Source of the DNA: Tuctoria greenei
Lineage: Eukaryota > Streptophyta > Magnoliopsida > Poales > Poaceae
Length of the DNA: 64,000 nucleotides
Assembly (NCBI GenBank): GCA_036927565.1
Contig: JAYESD010000005.1
Span: 154,214,023 to 154,278,022, forward strand
Direction: 5' to 3'
Positions within the stretch are counted from its first letter, which is position 1. Each line of letters opens with the position of its first letter. Shown here one piece after another: positions 1-12,396 of this stretch. Below the pieces are notes generated by a model. The model was not told the origin of the DNA, ran no database searches, and was given only the letters and a program-made list of their open reading frames with translations. A program made the translations under genes and the position numbers.

Positions 1-1830
1 GTCAAGTTTATTTCCATTGTTCCCATTTCATTCACGAATTCGAGACGCAATCGTTCAAACTCCTTACATAGCTCGGATGGCAACTCCTGAACTATGAGTT
101 GGCGGCTTACTCCTTTTCGACTTAAGGCATCTGCCAGTACATTGGCCTTCCTTGGGTGATAGTTGATCCCCACATCATAATCCTTGATGAGCTTTAACCA
201 TCGTCGTTGCCTCAAATTTAGATCCATTTGCGTGAGTATGTACTTGAGACTCTTGTTATCCGTGTAAATTTCACACCTATGACCAAGAATGTAGTGCCTC
301 CAAATCTTCAATGCATGCACCACGGCTGCGAGTTCGAGACCATGCGTTGGATAATTCAGCTCATGTTTCTTCAATTGCCTGGATGCATAAGCTACTACTC
401 GGCTTTCTTGCATCAATACATAGCCAAGTCCTTGCCTTGACGCATCACAGTATACATCAAAGCTTTTTCTCATCTTTGGCAATGTCAACACTGGTGTGGT
501 GGTTAATCTCCTCTTTAACTCTTCAAAGCTATTCTGACAAGCCTGAGTCCATTTGAATGGTTTATCCTTCATTGATAGTTCTATCATGGGCTTTGCTATC
601 TTGGAGAAGTCCATGATGAAACGGCAATAATATCCAGCCATTCCCAAGAAACTTCGAATATCCTTCACATTCTATGGTGGGTTCCACTTTAACACATCTT
701 TCCTTTTCCTCGATCGACAGGTGCTCCTCCCTCAGAGATAATATGGCCTAAAAATGATATCTCCCTCAACTAGAATTTGCACTTATTGAACTTGACATAC
801 AACTGGTGCTCTCGCGATTTCTGCAATGTCAGCCTTAAATGCTCTTCATGTTCTTTTTTGCTTTTAGAGTATACCATGATATCATCTATGAACACGACGA
901 ACCTATCCAAATACTCCATAAAGACATTATTCATGAGGTACATGAAGTATGCAGGTGCATTGGTCAACCCAAATGACATCACGGTGTACTCATATGATCC
1001 ATACCGCGTACGAAAGGTTCTTTTGGGTATATCCGATTGTCTAATATTCATTTAGAAATATCCTGACCGAAGGTCAATCTTGAAGAATATTTGTGCTCCC
1101 TTCATTTGGTTAAACAGATCCTAAATACGGGGCAGCGAATACTTATTCTTGATTGTCACCTCATTGAGAGACCTGTAATCCACACACATCTTTTGGAATC
1201 CATCCTTCTTATCTACGAAGAGCACTGGGTCTCTCCATGGTGATGAACTCGGTCATATGTAACCCTTTTCTAGCTACTCTTGAATCTGCTTCATGAGCTC
1301 CACTAATTCTTTAGCAGACATCCTATATGGCCTTTTAGCTATAGGTCTAGTTCCATGTATTTAATCAATGACAAACTCTATGTCATGATCAGGTGCCATA
1401 CCTGACAATTCTTCTGGAAACACCTTTGGGTACTCGCAAACAATTGGAATTTCCTCCAATGTTGCACCTTCTACATGATTTGACATTGCCTTTCCTGTTG
1501 CTGCTTGGACTATCTTGAATTTTATATTGACCCCTTCATCATTTGTCAATTGCATTGTCCGTGTGGCACATTGAATCACTCCATTATGCTTCCGTAGCCA
1601 ATCCATTCCAAGTATTATGTCCAATCCTTGCGAGTCCAAAACTATAAGATTGACAAGGAAATCTACCCACCTTATTTTAAGACTTACTTTTGGACATATT
1701 ATATTTGTCCTCATTTCCCCTCCAGGAGAATTAACCAACAAGGTATACTTCATGTGTATATAGGCATGCTATTCTTTGCGACATACTTTGATGAGATGAA
1801 TCAGTGACATGCTCTAGAATCAAATTATAT
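1..1830 (-). pseudogene. Gyp1 pol remnant: protease, reverse transcriptase, RNase H (partial)
   Basis: The Ty3/gypsy polyprotein is read leftwards. The aspartic protease spans about 1830-1361. Its active-site triplet is changed from Asp-Ser-Gly to Asp-Ser-Arg near 1800, with a stop just after, and the conserved LDIILGMDWL block is near 1590-1620. Reverse transcriptase covers about 1360-700, with the catalytic FIDDIMVYS motif at about 870-897. RNase H covers about 700-1, with YCDAS near 445-460, YTDNKS near 252-270 and NVLADALSRK near 115-147. Several stops and frame changes break the reading frame, so no functional polyprotein is possible. Integrase is beyond the window edge. Family assignment is firm. 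Confidence 0.85.
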
Positions 1831-4398
1831 AGTAGTAGGATTGGAGTTTGCAAGGAACATACCAATCACAACATCATCAGCTTGTTGAGCCTCTTCTGCG
1901 GATACATGGTTCACCTTGCCACGAGCGAAATTTTGTGGTCCACGGTTACCTTGAGTTGTTCCTCCATTCGGCCTAGGATTCTGCCTTGGAGCATTGTTCA
2001 TCTGTCCTTGCCTGACTCTGGGCATTGATTAGCAAAGTGTCCCACTTGACCACATGTGTAGCATGTCCTGTTACCAGCGGTGCCAGAGAAATTAGGGCGA
2101 GGCTGATTTTGAGCATAGGCACCCATATTAGGACGGGGTGCAGGTAGCATGGGTAAGCGAGGTGCTTGCATGGCCATGTGTTGTTGCATTAGCTGATTTG
2201 AGCGCGGTGGACAAGCAGGGTGATATGTAGAGACAGATGGGTTGTAGTATGATGCGGTGGGCGTTGCATAGCGAGGGCAGACATTGCTTCCTTGCAGCTA
2301 TCTATGGCATGGCATCTTCTCTTGATATCTTGCTCCGTCTCAGGAACCTTGTTCTCAACCACAATAGCCTTGTCCATAAGCTTTTGGGAATTTGCATAAT
2401 CCCAATTAAGCAGCTGAACTTGAATTTCATTATTCTCGACCCCTCATGAACAAATATTGCTTCCTTCTGTCCGTGTTAACATCTTCTGGAGCATACCCTG
2501 AGAGTTGAGTAAATTTATTAAGGTACTCACTCACACTCGTCCTTTCTTGCCTGAGGTTTTCAAATTCTTGCCTTTTTAGGATCACGACACCTTTAGGAAC
2601 ATAATGCAAGAGAAAACTCTCTTTTAATTCAACCCAAGTGATTCTCTCCTTATTAGCATGGGCATTGGAAAGAGCTTCTCACCAATCAACAGTGGCTCCA
2701 ACTAGCGGGTGTGAGGCAAAAAGAACCTTCTCTCGGTCTCTGCATTGGACAATAGCAAGCTTGTTCTCAACAGATTTCAGCTAACTATCAGCTTCCATAG
2801 GATCTTTGGCTTGAGCAAAAGTAGGTGGATTGGTCCTCATAAATTCTCCCAGACGGTTGTGAGGCAGCGGGGGTGGCGGTGGTGGTGGTGGCGCGGACAT
2901 GTGCGGCTAGTTATTGTTGTTGGCTTGCAACTGTCCCAAGGTTCGCATCATGGTTTGCATGAGCTGATTTTGCATGGCCATCAAGCACACAAGATTACTA
3001 GCTTCGAGTCCAAGGGGGATATTCTCAGGCACCCCATTGTTCGATTCATCACCATTGGCATTCCTTTGGTTGCAGGTCAACCTCGGCATCTGTGGGTGGA
3101 AAAGAGCATGAGATGGAAGAATTCAGAATTTGAGAGAAAACGTCCCCAACTATAGGCATCAAGGTATATGTAACTAAGCAAATATCTCTTATCATATAAA
3201 ACCCTATATGAGGATATGGACAAGTGCCGAAGCATCCCATATCTCTCAACTATGTGTGGATGTGGACAAAACTCTAAAGCATTCCACAACTCACACCAAG
3301 CACACACCATAGAAAATTCAGCACACCAAACTAACTATAGCTATTACGATCTAAACGTCTTTAAGACTTCCAATAGGAGACCTAGACTTAACTATGAGAG
3401 CCGTGTTTGTTCTGGCCATGAGGCGGTGAAGGTAATGGCGATGGTGAGTCATACATGGGTGCACACCAAGGTGAATCGGCCGTCCATGTAGGCACTGGGG
3501 AACTGGCTACACCATTGGTTTCCACAGTAGCACGGACCTCCTCTTTCTTTTCCATGATGAACAATTTCTCGTGGAGGTAGTGTATCTCTTCCGTGGTGTC
3601 AGTGTAGCGATTTCTCAAGTTCACAAGTACCCTCTGAGACTTGTCAATAGCACGAGGACTGACTGAGCTCCTTCTTGTGGTCCCATAATTTCCCTTGTTC
3701 CACTCTTGCGGCGAGGGTGTAGTGCAAAGCTAGTACCTTCAAGCTACTCATGATGGGAGTAACACAATCTGGTGAGTGCTTCCCAAGCAACATCATCAAC
3801 AGCTTGCTCCATGGTGGATCTCCATGTCATTGCAAACTGTCGGGTGATCACAGCATCCTTAGCAATAATAGTAACTTGAGCCCTTTATTCTTCACGTCCA
3901 TAGCGAGGAATCCTCTTAACATAGTACTTCGGGTGCATATCGCATAGGTCAAGGAACTCCATCAATCGCTTAGCTACAAATCCTCCATCGGTACCATTTG
4001 AACGGAATTCTTGAGCAAAACGGAAAACTAGACCTTCATCCTCTTTTCTAGCTTCACTAGGCATAGACGCACTCTTCTGGACTGCAGGTACATCTTCTGG
4101 GCTGCGATTTCATCCTCTTGGTTATCCTCTTGTGGCTCCTCTTCATAGGGTCCTCACTTTCATGTGCTTCGTCTTCATCTTCGCCATGTGACTCATCTTC
4201 ATCGTCACCATAAAACTCCACCTCTTCGGGATCTTCCTCTGTTGTGTCGGTGTGCTCATGCTCAACTTCTTTTGCGGGAGATCTCAACTTCCTCCTCTTC
4301 TTGGAATGGTTCTCTGGGTGGCTCCCAGTGAGGCCTAAGCTTGCTTGCAAGAGGTGGCAAATGAGCTTTCTTGCGGGTTGTCATTTTTGTGTGAGCCA
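1831..4398 (-). pseudogene. Gyp1 gag remnant
   Basis: This is a retrotransposon capsid/nucleocapsid gene, broken by several frameshifts. The likely start is the ATG at 4396-4398, which opens a Lys/Arg-rich N-terminus after the leader. An acidic Glu/Asp-rich stretch follows (about 4060-4290). The retrotransposon-gag core with its Trp-Trp region falls around 2650-2850, and a segment matching the C-terminal part of the gag domain at about 2300-2450. A single CCHC zinc knuckle (CYTCGQVGHFANQC) lies at about 2025-2070. The order matches gypsy gag and it runs directly into the protease. No intact frame longer than about 100 codons remains. Confidence 0.75.
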
Positions 4399-4673
4399 TT
4401 TATAGAAAAAACATGAGAATATTAGAGGAAAATGTAAATGCAAGTTCTAAAATTGCAACGGTCATAAAATAAGGTAAGAGGATGTGCAACAGCTCAAAAA
4501 GATGGAAAAGGAGTAAAAAAGAATTTGCAGCAACAGCAAAATCACCATTTTCCCCACATTAGATAGCCAGTGGAAGGCAAAATAGTGCAAATTAGATAAA
4601 CTTGAAAGGAAAGAAGTCCTAATTGGTTTGTGGTGTCCATTCTACCTAGGCTTGCGTCCTACGGTCAAACACG

Positions 4674-4685
4674 GCTCTGATACCA
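4674..4685 (-). other. Primer-binding site of Gyp1 (initiator Met tRNA)
   Basis: On the minus strand the sequence reads TGGTATCAGAGC, the complement of the 3' end of plant initiator Met tRNA. It lies three bases inside the LTR edge, which fixes the LTR boundary and the element orientation. Confidence 0.9.
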
Positions 4686-6456
4686 ATTTGTGACACCCGA
4701 TTCTGAGAATGAACCAAGTGTGATGCATATGTGTGCTCAAGATGTTTAAGACACATAACCGAGTGCATCACAAACATTATTCAGATAAAACCATGTTTTG
4801 AATAATAATAATAATAGTACCTTATTATAATATCCAAATAGTCTTGAATACAAACTCTAATAACAGCAAAGCAGCAGAAAACTAAACACTAATAGACTTG
4901 ATCTCCACAGACAGTTTGACAGTAACACGCATGCCTAGTACTCCTCAAAGTCCTCCGGAAACTCCAGGTTATCTCCTGTTACTGAATTAATGTGGGGATA
5001 GCGAGGGTGAGCACATGTTGTACTCAACAAGTGTGAAAAAATATGACAAGTAGCTTAAACAAAGATGATAATAAATGATTAATTGCAGAAAAGTACATTG
5101 TAATTGCAAAAACTGGAAAAATGCGACTTATAATTACCATGTGAGGTCAAATACCATAATAACCCAAATACCAACAATACCATATCCAATTCCCTAAATC
5201 CGATATACTTAACCATAATCAACCATAATTATCCATAGCCATCAATATCCAACTCATCTTGACCAAACCCAAGTCCCAACTCCAATTCCATATTCAGTTC
5301 CAACCATTACTCAATACTCAGGTCCATAACTCTAATCACGTGAGGGTCCAGGTGGCTCATAACCGGGAGCATGACTATCATGGTAGTTTTACACTCTGTA
5401 GAGGTTGTACCACTTTACCCACAAGTTTGTGATTTTTTTGCCCGTCGGTGACTAAAGAAAAACCTCCCTTATGAAAATTACACTACCTTAGGTGTATGGC
5501 CAAGAGATCACAAAATAGCCTTTACAAAGGGACTACCTGCATGTGCAGACCCACTGAGGTTTCAACGGAGGTGATGTCTCCAACTGAGCACATCCATCAA
5601 AGGGCTCACTCTTGTGCTGTTCAGATCCTAGGGTAGTCCCGCCAATATTGCAATCCCAACCAACTCCCATTCCTCAAGCTTTCCATATGATCCAAACGAT
5701 GCTAGCAATGCACCTAATTAATCAACTAAGTCGCACCCATACTTGGCCTTGTGGTGGCACTGTAAATCTTGGATGGTCAGTCCACAAACCGGTCTTTAGA
5801 TCTAAAGCAAGCAAAACCACCAAATCCTTCCAACCCATTCCACATAACTGGCTTTCTTAGATCCCTAGGTTCCATATTGCTAAGGAGTCATTATCACCAA
5901 TTCACATAGTTCATATGTACATTAGTTCATAATCGAGTCATTTGGTTATTCCCGATCCCAATTAAGCAAAGCGAAGCAAAACTGGAAAATATCCTTCCCG
6001 ACTCTCTACATTATATCCCAAGCGACAAGGATGGGTATACAAGTCTAGTAAACACCTATTAGGGTTTCCCATTAAATTGACACAAGCATGCATTCTGTAA
6101 ACAAAACATTTCAAAACATGATCAAAATAGTAAAGGACACTTTCCTTGCTTCGGTGGCTGGTTTGGATCAAGATCTTCAATGTTCTAGTGCTGAAGGTCC
6201 TCAAAAGCACCTTCTAGAGTGTCACATTCTATTCCGCGTGACATACATGTGAAACAAGCATTACAATCCATAAATGCTCATATAGTACTCAATATGCTAT
6301 GATATGCGTGAATTATGCAATTATGAGATAATACATGTTATTAGGTTGCTATTATTGCTTACTAACTAGTTACAATTGAGTTTTACATGTTTGAGCAAGG
6401 TTTGAGTTATTTTGAAGAAAACTGGAATAGTTCAAGGAATTTTAGAATTCAAAGGC

Positions 6457-6530
6457 CGGACTAGTCCGCACATTGGGTCGGACATGTCTGCTCTGGACTG
6501 GACTAGTCCGCTCTGGACAAGACAAGTCCG
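6457..6530. repeat. Paired CGGAC-WW-GTCCG palindromes, transcribed part of Gyp1 LTR
   Basis: Four 12-bp sites begin at 6457, 6479, 6499 and 6519. The first is a perfect CGGACTAGTCCG; the others differ by one or two bases. Centre-to-centre distances are 22, 20 and 20 bp. The cluster lies downstream of the putative TATA box in the minus-strand direction. Confidence 0.85.
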
Positions 6531-7102
6531 CTATGTCAAGAGTTTTGTGAACTCCCCAACTAGGGCATAGTTTGAAACAAAAGTGGAATCAAAATCGACG
6601 TGGAAATTTAGATGTAGGGCAATTCCCGTGAATCCAATGGTCCAACAGTTGAAGATTTGGTGCAACGTGAGAAACTTGACGTCTAGGGTTGTCAATGGAG
6701 AATTGATGATGAGGAGCGTTGATATCGAAGAGTTGATGGAGATCACAGCAGCGACGATGATCTTGCTTGATCCTTCCTCTTCTCCTCCTTCACCTCGCTT
6801 CTCCTCCTATCCTTTCCTTGCGGTGAACTCCTCTTGATGGCGGCTCACGACGAGATCGCAATAATGAGAGTTTCTATCAATGTGGTAGGGTGAGAGAGGG
6901 TATTGGGGTGTTGATATAGGAGGAGAGGTGGTGGGGTTTGGGTGGAATCCAAGTAGGAAGTTGTGGGGACAAGTAGGGCCTTGGTGAGGGTCCCACCTTG
7001 GCTCCCCAAGGGTGAGGCACGACGTTCTTAGGCCCAATTAAGGAAATTACCCAATAATTCATCATGGAAGAAAAGTAGAATCTGAGTTGAAACCCTAGAA
7101 AT

Positions 7103-7482
7103 CAGACTAGTTCGAAGGAGGTCGGACAAGTCCATTCGGGGTACAGAGAGTCGATCGGACAAGTCCGGTGTCGATCTGGACATGTCAGGTGCTTGTATAG
7201 AAAGTTCATCTAGACTAGTTTTGCGAATTAACAGAAACTCTGATGGGTTACAGTAACCTTCATCAGACAAGTCCGTAGCTGAAACGGACAAGTCTGTGGG
7301 ACAACAAAAATGAAACCGAAATAGTCTGTAAATTGACCGGACAGGTCCGGACGACATCAATAGAAAAATCGGACTAGTCCGTACACTGGGTCGGATAAGT
7401 CTGTTGCTCTGAAGAGAAAAATACATTAGCTGGAGAAGACATGTATATTGGACTAATCCGTGGTTTCGTCCGGACAAGTCCG
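7103..7482. repeat. Paired CGGAC-WW-GTCCG palindromes, upstream part of Gyp1 LTR
   Basis: Sites begin at about 7103/7123, 7156/7176, 7264/7285, 7317/7338, 7370/7392 and 7449/7471. Within each pair the spacing is 20-22 bp, and the pairs are separated by roughly 35-90 bp. Most copies carry one or two changes from CGGACTAGTCCG or CGGACAAGTCCG. The cluster lies between the start of the LTR and its TATA-like element, where enhancers normally sit. Confidence 0.85.
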
Positions 7483-7611
7483 TACCAAAATAGTTTTTAA
7501 TTGCTATTTTGCCTATAATTCATTTTAATCTTATTCCTTTTGTGTTGCATTAATTAGACATGTATAAGAATAAATGTAGTGCATGATGGATGAAAATGAG
7601 GGTGTTACAGT

Positions 7612-8697
7612 AAAGATATTGGGGTTGCCACTTTTCATTATTGTTTGGAGGAAGAGAGGAAATACACCATGGTTTACATGTTTTCAACATGGAAGAAGTG
7701 TTACCATATTTTGAAGTGTCTGACAATCTATATTGGACATCTTCTCAAACACCGACGCAGAGTCATTTGAATAATCTACGTCAGCATGGCATAAAAGGTG
7801 GCCCAAACTTCGTGAACGGATTCCGTGGACATGTAATTTTCTATCCATCCTTTGTTCTTCAATCATAGTTCATATGTTTATCATAAGATGCTAACTTTGC
7901 ATATTGTTGTATACTTAGTGTGTGAAGGATTTCAACATCTTCGATGACTTGCGACAGATGTTGCATGGTCAATTGAAAGACAGTGAAGTTAACTGACACA
8001 ATATCAATGGATACTATTTTTGAACGGCAAATCTGGAAGCAAACTGCCCACATGCAGCCACATCAAATAGTGGAGTGTGTATAACGGCTGTGTGGAGGGT
8101 ACTGGAGAAGTGAATCAATACTATAGTGTTCTTCAAAAAATAATTGAGTACACATTTGGCAGTCCGAAAGAACTAAAGTTGTTGTTTTTCGACTGTCACT
8201 AGTTTGATCCAACATCGGGCACGCGAGTGGATGATTTTAGAATGGTGGAGGTCAACCACAAATCGCGGTATACATCCCGTAACAACAATGTTGTACTTGC
8301 GCATCAAGTGGAACAAGTGTACTATTTAAGTTATCCTCATCCAAGTTTGACAAATTGGTGGGTTGTATATGAAGTTAACTGTGAAGTGCACCCTCGTCGT
8401 TATGATGAGTACATAGAGAATCATGAAGACGATGATGGTGGTGTTTATCAAGATGAAGTCGAGGAAGTAGAAGATTTTAGGATATCTTCTGGGACATGAC
8501 TTGCAAAAATAGCTAGTGCTACTCTAGAGTTAGTGTCTGAAGAGCAAGCCGACCTTTCGAGAAAACGTCATTGGCAATATCAAAGGATTATTGAAACGCA
8601 AAAAAAGAATTCTTGAAGAAGAGATGGAAGAAGAAGAGAGACACGAACATCTTCATGCACGTGTGACAGAAGTAGATTCTGCTGCTGATGATTTTTA
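7612..8697 (+). pseudogene. CACTA TNP2-like transposase, C-terminal part (DUF4216 region)
   Basis: The plus-strand frames encode the last part of a TNP2/TNPD transposase, the enzyme that excises and inserts CACTA elements. The segment VLPYFEVSDNLYW near 7700-7735 matches the region before DUF4216. DUF4216 itself (about 8160-8400) shows FFDCH-stop-FDPTSGTR, then VEVNHKSRYTS, VLAHQVEQVYYLSYPH and NWWVVYEVN. The Trp normally following DCH is a TAG stop at about 8193. A Glu/Arg-rich tail ends in SAADDF and a TAA at 8695-8697. Introns or frameshifts separate the pieces. The N-terminal catalytic domain is absent, so this is a fragment. Confidence 0.8.
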
Positions 8698-8819
8698 ATT
8701 CTTATTGTACGCATTATTTGAGATTTTAATTCTTATTGTGAGCATATTTTAGTCTTTACCATTTATTGTTTATTGTTTTATATTCTCATATACTAATAAT
8801 TATTTTGAAATTTGTGCAG

Positions 8820-11702
8820 ATGTGGAAGCATTTCAAAAAGGGTAAGAAGCAGAGTGGTGAGGGTGGTACTTCTTCATCCACGTCTCAGCCCAGTAGTGGT
8901 TCGGATCGCACATCCTTGTTTCAGATACTTTGTTTTTTATATACACTTCACTGTCGTAACCAGGTATTTACTATTTGTTACATGTTCATTAGCATTTGCA
9001 GGGCACGATCATGAGTGCAGATAGATAGAGGCAGCTCATTGGGTGTGTGGGATAGTAGGCATCGAGCCAGCTAGCACGAGCTTTGAGTACCACACAAGTC
9101 AGAGATGTTCAAAACAAGTTGTACTCGGATGAGGATGGAGTAGGGAGGAGGCTCAGGAGTAGGCCTTTGGGTTGTCCTCTGAACATGCTCCTGAGGGTGC
9201 TCCTAGGGGCAGTGAGGGTGGTGGTGAGGGTGGCCCTAAGGGTGAAGAAAGCAGCGAAGAGGAAGATAATCCGAATCGAGATGCAAGGTTGGCAAGAATG
9301 GCAGAGTTACAAGAGGCAAGAGAGGGGCAGAGTGATTGATTCCACTACAAGTATTTTTTTGAATCATTTGATAAGCTATCTTTTATATTGGTTTTCTTGT
9401 GAACTAACTATTGTTATTTGTACATGCTGCGGAGACACCTTTTATGTACTCCAGGTAGAAGCCCTGACAATCGGATAGATATAAGGCCAAAGGGTACTAG
9501 GTGTTAGATCGAGCTTGGTTGGGATGGCAAGGGGCATCGACGATGTGTTAACATGGAGTTGGGAAATGCCATCTAGTTTTGCCTCTCGGGGATGATTCTA
9601 GCGGGCGGTCAACTAATTGTCACGCATAATTGGGATCACTATGCCCTGAAATCATATGGCACTTAGGGTACTTTTCAGGACAGAGTTTTGGAGATTTTTT
9701 GGGTAAATTTATTTTGATTGTTAAAATTATGTTACATCTTACTTTGATTGATATTAATTGTTGTTTTTATGCATGATATACTTAAATTGGAGGAAGGTGT
9801 GAGTGGAGCATATGCGAGGGCCATTTTTGAGATGTCGGCGAGAAAACTTACGAAGGACTCCTTCTCTGATGCACGGATCAAGGATGTGACCATGTATTAC
9901 AAGACTAGGTTGTTTAAGCCCATGAGAAACAAGCAATCAGCTAAAATTTACCTGAAGAAGGATGAGTACTTTGCGAGCAGTGTGGACTAGATCTGTGCAG
10001 ATATCGCAGCTTGGGAATGGCTATGCGAGTATTGGGCATCGAAAGAGTTCAAAAGGCTTTTGAATAGAAACCGAAGAAACCGGAAGAACAAGCCTGGAAT
10101 ATAACGTTATGGGGCAGATGGACATGTGCAGATGGTACAACGAATAGTATGAACTATTACAATCACTTTTAGATTGCTTCAAAAAATTGCAATGATTGAA
10201 CTGATGTTGTATTTTGGTATTGTAGGAAGCTGAAACCGGTCTCACTCCTTTTTTCGATGTTTACCTCAGAGGGCACAGAGGCATAGATTCAGAATGCCCG
10301 GGGTAGTTGTGTGATGAGGCGGCAACACAAAAAGTGGTAAGTTTGTTGAGTGCTTGTTACATTTATGTCTATGAACTCAGTGTATCTTCTATTACATCCA
10401 CTTGTGAACTTACTTTATTCTCGCAAGCAAAATATGTTGAGTGTTTTAAGAAAAATCATGGAGATAATGTAGATTATGTAAGAGCGCCTTTGGATGTGGG
10501 TGCAGCATACGAAGTCGGCGGAGGTGTACCGCATGGGAGGTACGTATAAAGATAATGATTGTTTATAAGTTAATTATTGCCGCTTCATCACATTTGCGTT
10601 TTTTATAGATTTGGGTTGGGCGACGGGTATGTGGAGCGTGAGGCTTATGTGAGACGGCGGTCTTCTAGTGCCAGTTCGAGTCGGTATACTAAAAGAACAA
10701 GTGAGACTCTACCACGAGAAGTTGGAAGAACAACAGCTGCAGATGCAACAACAACAGCAAATGCAGCTGCAGACGCAGCAGATGCAGCAACAGATATAAT
10801 ATTTGTATATGGCACAGGTAACATGTAATCTTAACAATTGAATAGTTTATTCACTTGCAACATGTTTCTACTTAAGATCTCAAAAATAATTTACTTGATG
10901 TAGTTCTTGCCTCAGAGTAACATCAGTACTCAGTTCAGTATGCCGCAACAGTGTCAGCTTGACATGATGTCGCAGGTAAATTTCACTGTTTTACTTAAGT
11001 TGATATACTCATTACTGTATATGTGTTAAATTTATTAACTAAATATCTTTACCTTATGCAGTTCTTCCCTCAAGGTGGCTTTGGATCGCAGTTCGGTATG
11101 CCGCATCTGATGCAACCAGGACAACATGTTGGCTCTTCTTCGTAGGTATAACTGCATTTCATATTAACTCGACTTATAGTACGAAATCATAATCATATTT
11201 TTCACATGGTTCCAAGAGTGTTCAAACTTATCTTCCACAATCTCAGGGGTTCATGTCGATGTTGCCCTCTAGATTGCAACCTTATCCAGGAGTTCTCCCA
11301 CCATGCCCTTCGCTCCGGGACAGAGTCAACCATCAACACCTCCAGCCGCAGTGGTATGATTACTAAATCATTAGCTCTAATGAAAATGTAGCTTAATTTG
11401 AATAATACTTAGCGACTTGAGTCAATTACATAGTTGGTAATACCTTTGAGCAAAATATATATGACTATGACAGTTTTAGACATAGTCTTATTACACATGT
11501 GAGTTTTATGACACCTAAGTGCATTTGTGAATTTTAGAAAGATTGAGACATGTGAATTGTAAGTATCAATGAAAAGTTAACTTTTATTTGTTTCTCGTAG
11601 GGTTCCGGTCATGTAATGGCTCAAGGTTGCGATGATTTCCTCAATTTGAACGACGGAGGTGCGAGTGGTGGAGCTTCGAACAATAACATGGAGACAGATT
11701 GA
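8820..11702 (+). pseudogene. Second CACTA gene (Transposase_24 / Ptta-En/Spm type), multi-exon remnant
   Basis: A start MWKHFKKGKKQ follows a GCAG acceptor-like site at 8816-8819. Recognisable blocks follow in several frames: PDNRIDIRPKGTR near 9460-9500, HNWDHYALKSYGT near 9630-9665, LEEGVSGAYARAIFEMSARKL at 9784-9850, VTMYYKTRLFKPMRNKQSAK at 9886-9945, KKNHGDNVDYVRAPLDVGAAY at 10450-10512, a Gln/Ala-rich stretch near 10700-10790, and a C-terminus NNNMETD ending in TGA at 11700-11702. This order is typical of the second gene of grass CACTA elements, a DNA-binding partner of the transposase. AG/GT borders between blocks suggest about seven or more exons. Stops and frame changes inside blocks indicate decay. 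Exact exon borders are not resolved. Confidence 0.7.
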
Positions 11703-11879
11703 CCCTCACATGGTGCTTGAGTTGTGTTTTCATTTGGATAATTTTGATATGTGAACTCGTTGTTTTCATTTGAACTATGTGAATTTGTTGTTTTATTGTT
11801 GCATTGTATGAAACTTGTGTTGAAACTATGTGCACTTGTGTTGCTGTTGCATTGTGTTGAAACCTACTCTGTTTGTGCT

Positions 11880-12396
11880 GGTGTTGATCGCTTCCCACCC
11901 GTGGAGGGAGGGAAAGCGGCTGCGGTTTAAAAAAGCAAGTATGGTTGTCGGTTTTGTGATACATCGACAACTTTAAAGGAACTATGTTTGTCGGTTTGAG
12001 GGCTGACCGATGGCCTAAGGCCTATATGCCCGTCAGCTTCGGTGCAGACTGATGGTTGTAATGCATTTCGGATCGACGGGACAAAAATCCTGACGTCTTT
12101 AGCGCACAGTAAAGCTATTGGGGCACGTGGGTCGACACCTTTACTCTTTTAAAAGCGTCAGTGCATGGCGATCGACGGCCTTAACTGATTTACGCACTAC
12201 ACTCGTCGGCTTTGGACAACTGACGACTTTAGATGCATATGGTCATCGGCACCGATGTTCCTAATAGTTAAAAACGTTGACTTTTAATCGTCGGCTATGG
12301 ACGTCGGTAAACCAACGCACATAACATATGGGCGTCGGCCTCAGTTTCTTACCAACTCCCATACAGTCGAGATTTCTTCCACCGATTCCTGTAGTG
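11880..12396 (+). repeat. CACTA right subterminal repeats and terminal inverted repeat
   Basis: Short GTCGG/CCGAC-containing motifs recur in both orientations about every 20-50 bp (for example near 11948, 11975, 12033, 12072, 12131, 12170, 12209, 12247 and 12290). They lead into the end CCGATTCCTGTAGTG at 12382-12396. In En/Spm elements such subterminal repeats are where the element's DNA-binding protein binds. The repeat unit here is degenerate. Confidence 0.75.

Larger units (their letters stand above)
1..7609 (-). mobile_element. Gyp1: Ty3/gypsy LTR retrotransposon, 5' portion, degenerate
   Basis: Read on the minus strand, this element runs from its 5' LTR (7609-4689) through a tRNA-Met primer site, gag, protease, reverse transcriptase and RNase H, and leaves the window at base 1 before any integrase is seen. 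The LTR of about 2.9 kb, the single-CCHC gag and the RT type suggest a Tekay/Del-like grass lineage, but the chromodomain that would prove this lies outside the window. Stops and frameshifts throughout show it is dead. It sits against CACTA coding sequence at 7610, so it probably inserted into that transposon. The matching target duplication (expected GTAAA, 7610-7614) would be outside the window and is unverified. Confidence 0.85.
4689..7609 (-). repeat. Gyp1 5' LTR
   Basis: The 2921-bp LTR is bounded on the plus strand by TGTGACACCC at the left and GGGTGTTACA at the right, an imperfect terminal inverted repeat of about ten bases. The primer-binding site abuts the inner edge. A TATA-like stretch (minus strand CCTATATCA) lies at about 6912-6920 and could be the LTR promoter. 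Upstream of it in the element's direction (7103-7482) is a cluster of paired 12-bp palindromes; downstream (6457-6530) are two more pairs. No gene is seen in the LTR. Its partner LTR is outside the window. Confidence 0.88.
7610..12396 (+). mobile_element. CACTA (En/Spm-like) DNA transposon, right portion
   Basis: The 3' part of a TNP2-type transposase is followed by a second CACTA gene, a subterminal repeat region and a right end reading CCGATTCCTGTAGTG at 12382-12396, the inverse of the CACTACAGGAATCGG terminus. The left half is missing because Gyp1 abuts at 7609. The right end is followed by gypsy leader sequence (12397 onward) that leads to a tRNA-Met primer site, so the CACTA element probably landed inside Gyp2. 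The 3-bp target duplication cannot be checked without the left end. Confidence 0.8.

Noticed and set aside
4674..4688. tRNA gene fragments at the TGGTATCAGAGC sites
   Set aside because: These are 12-base primer-binding sites beside LTRs, not tRNA genes.
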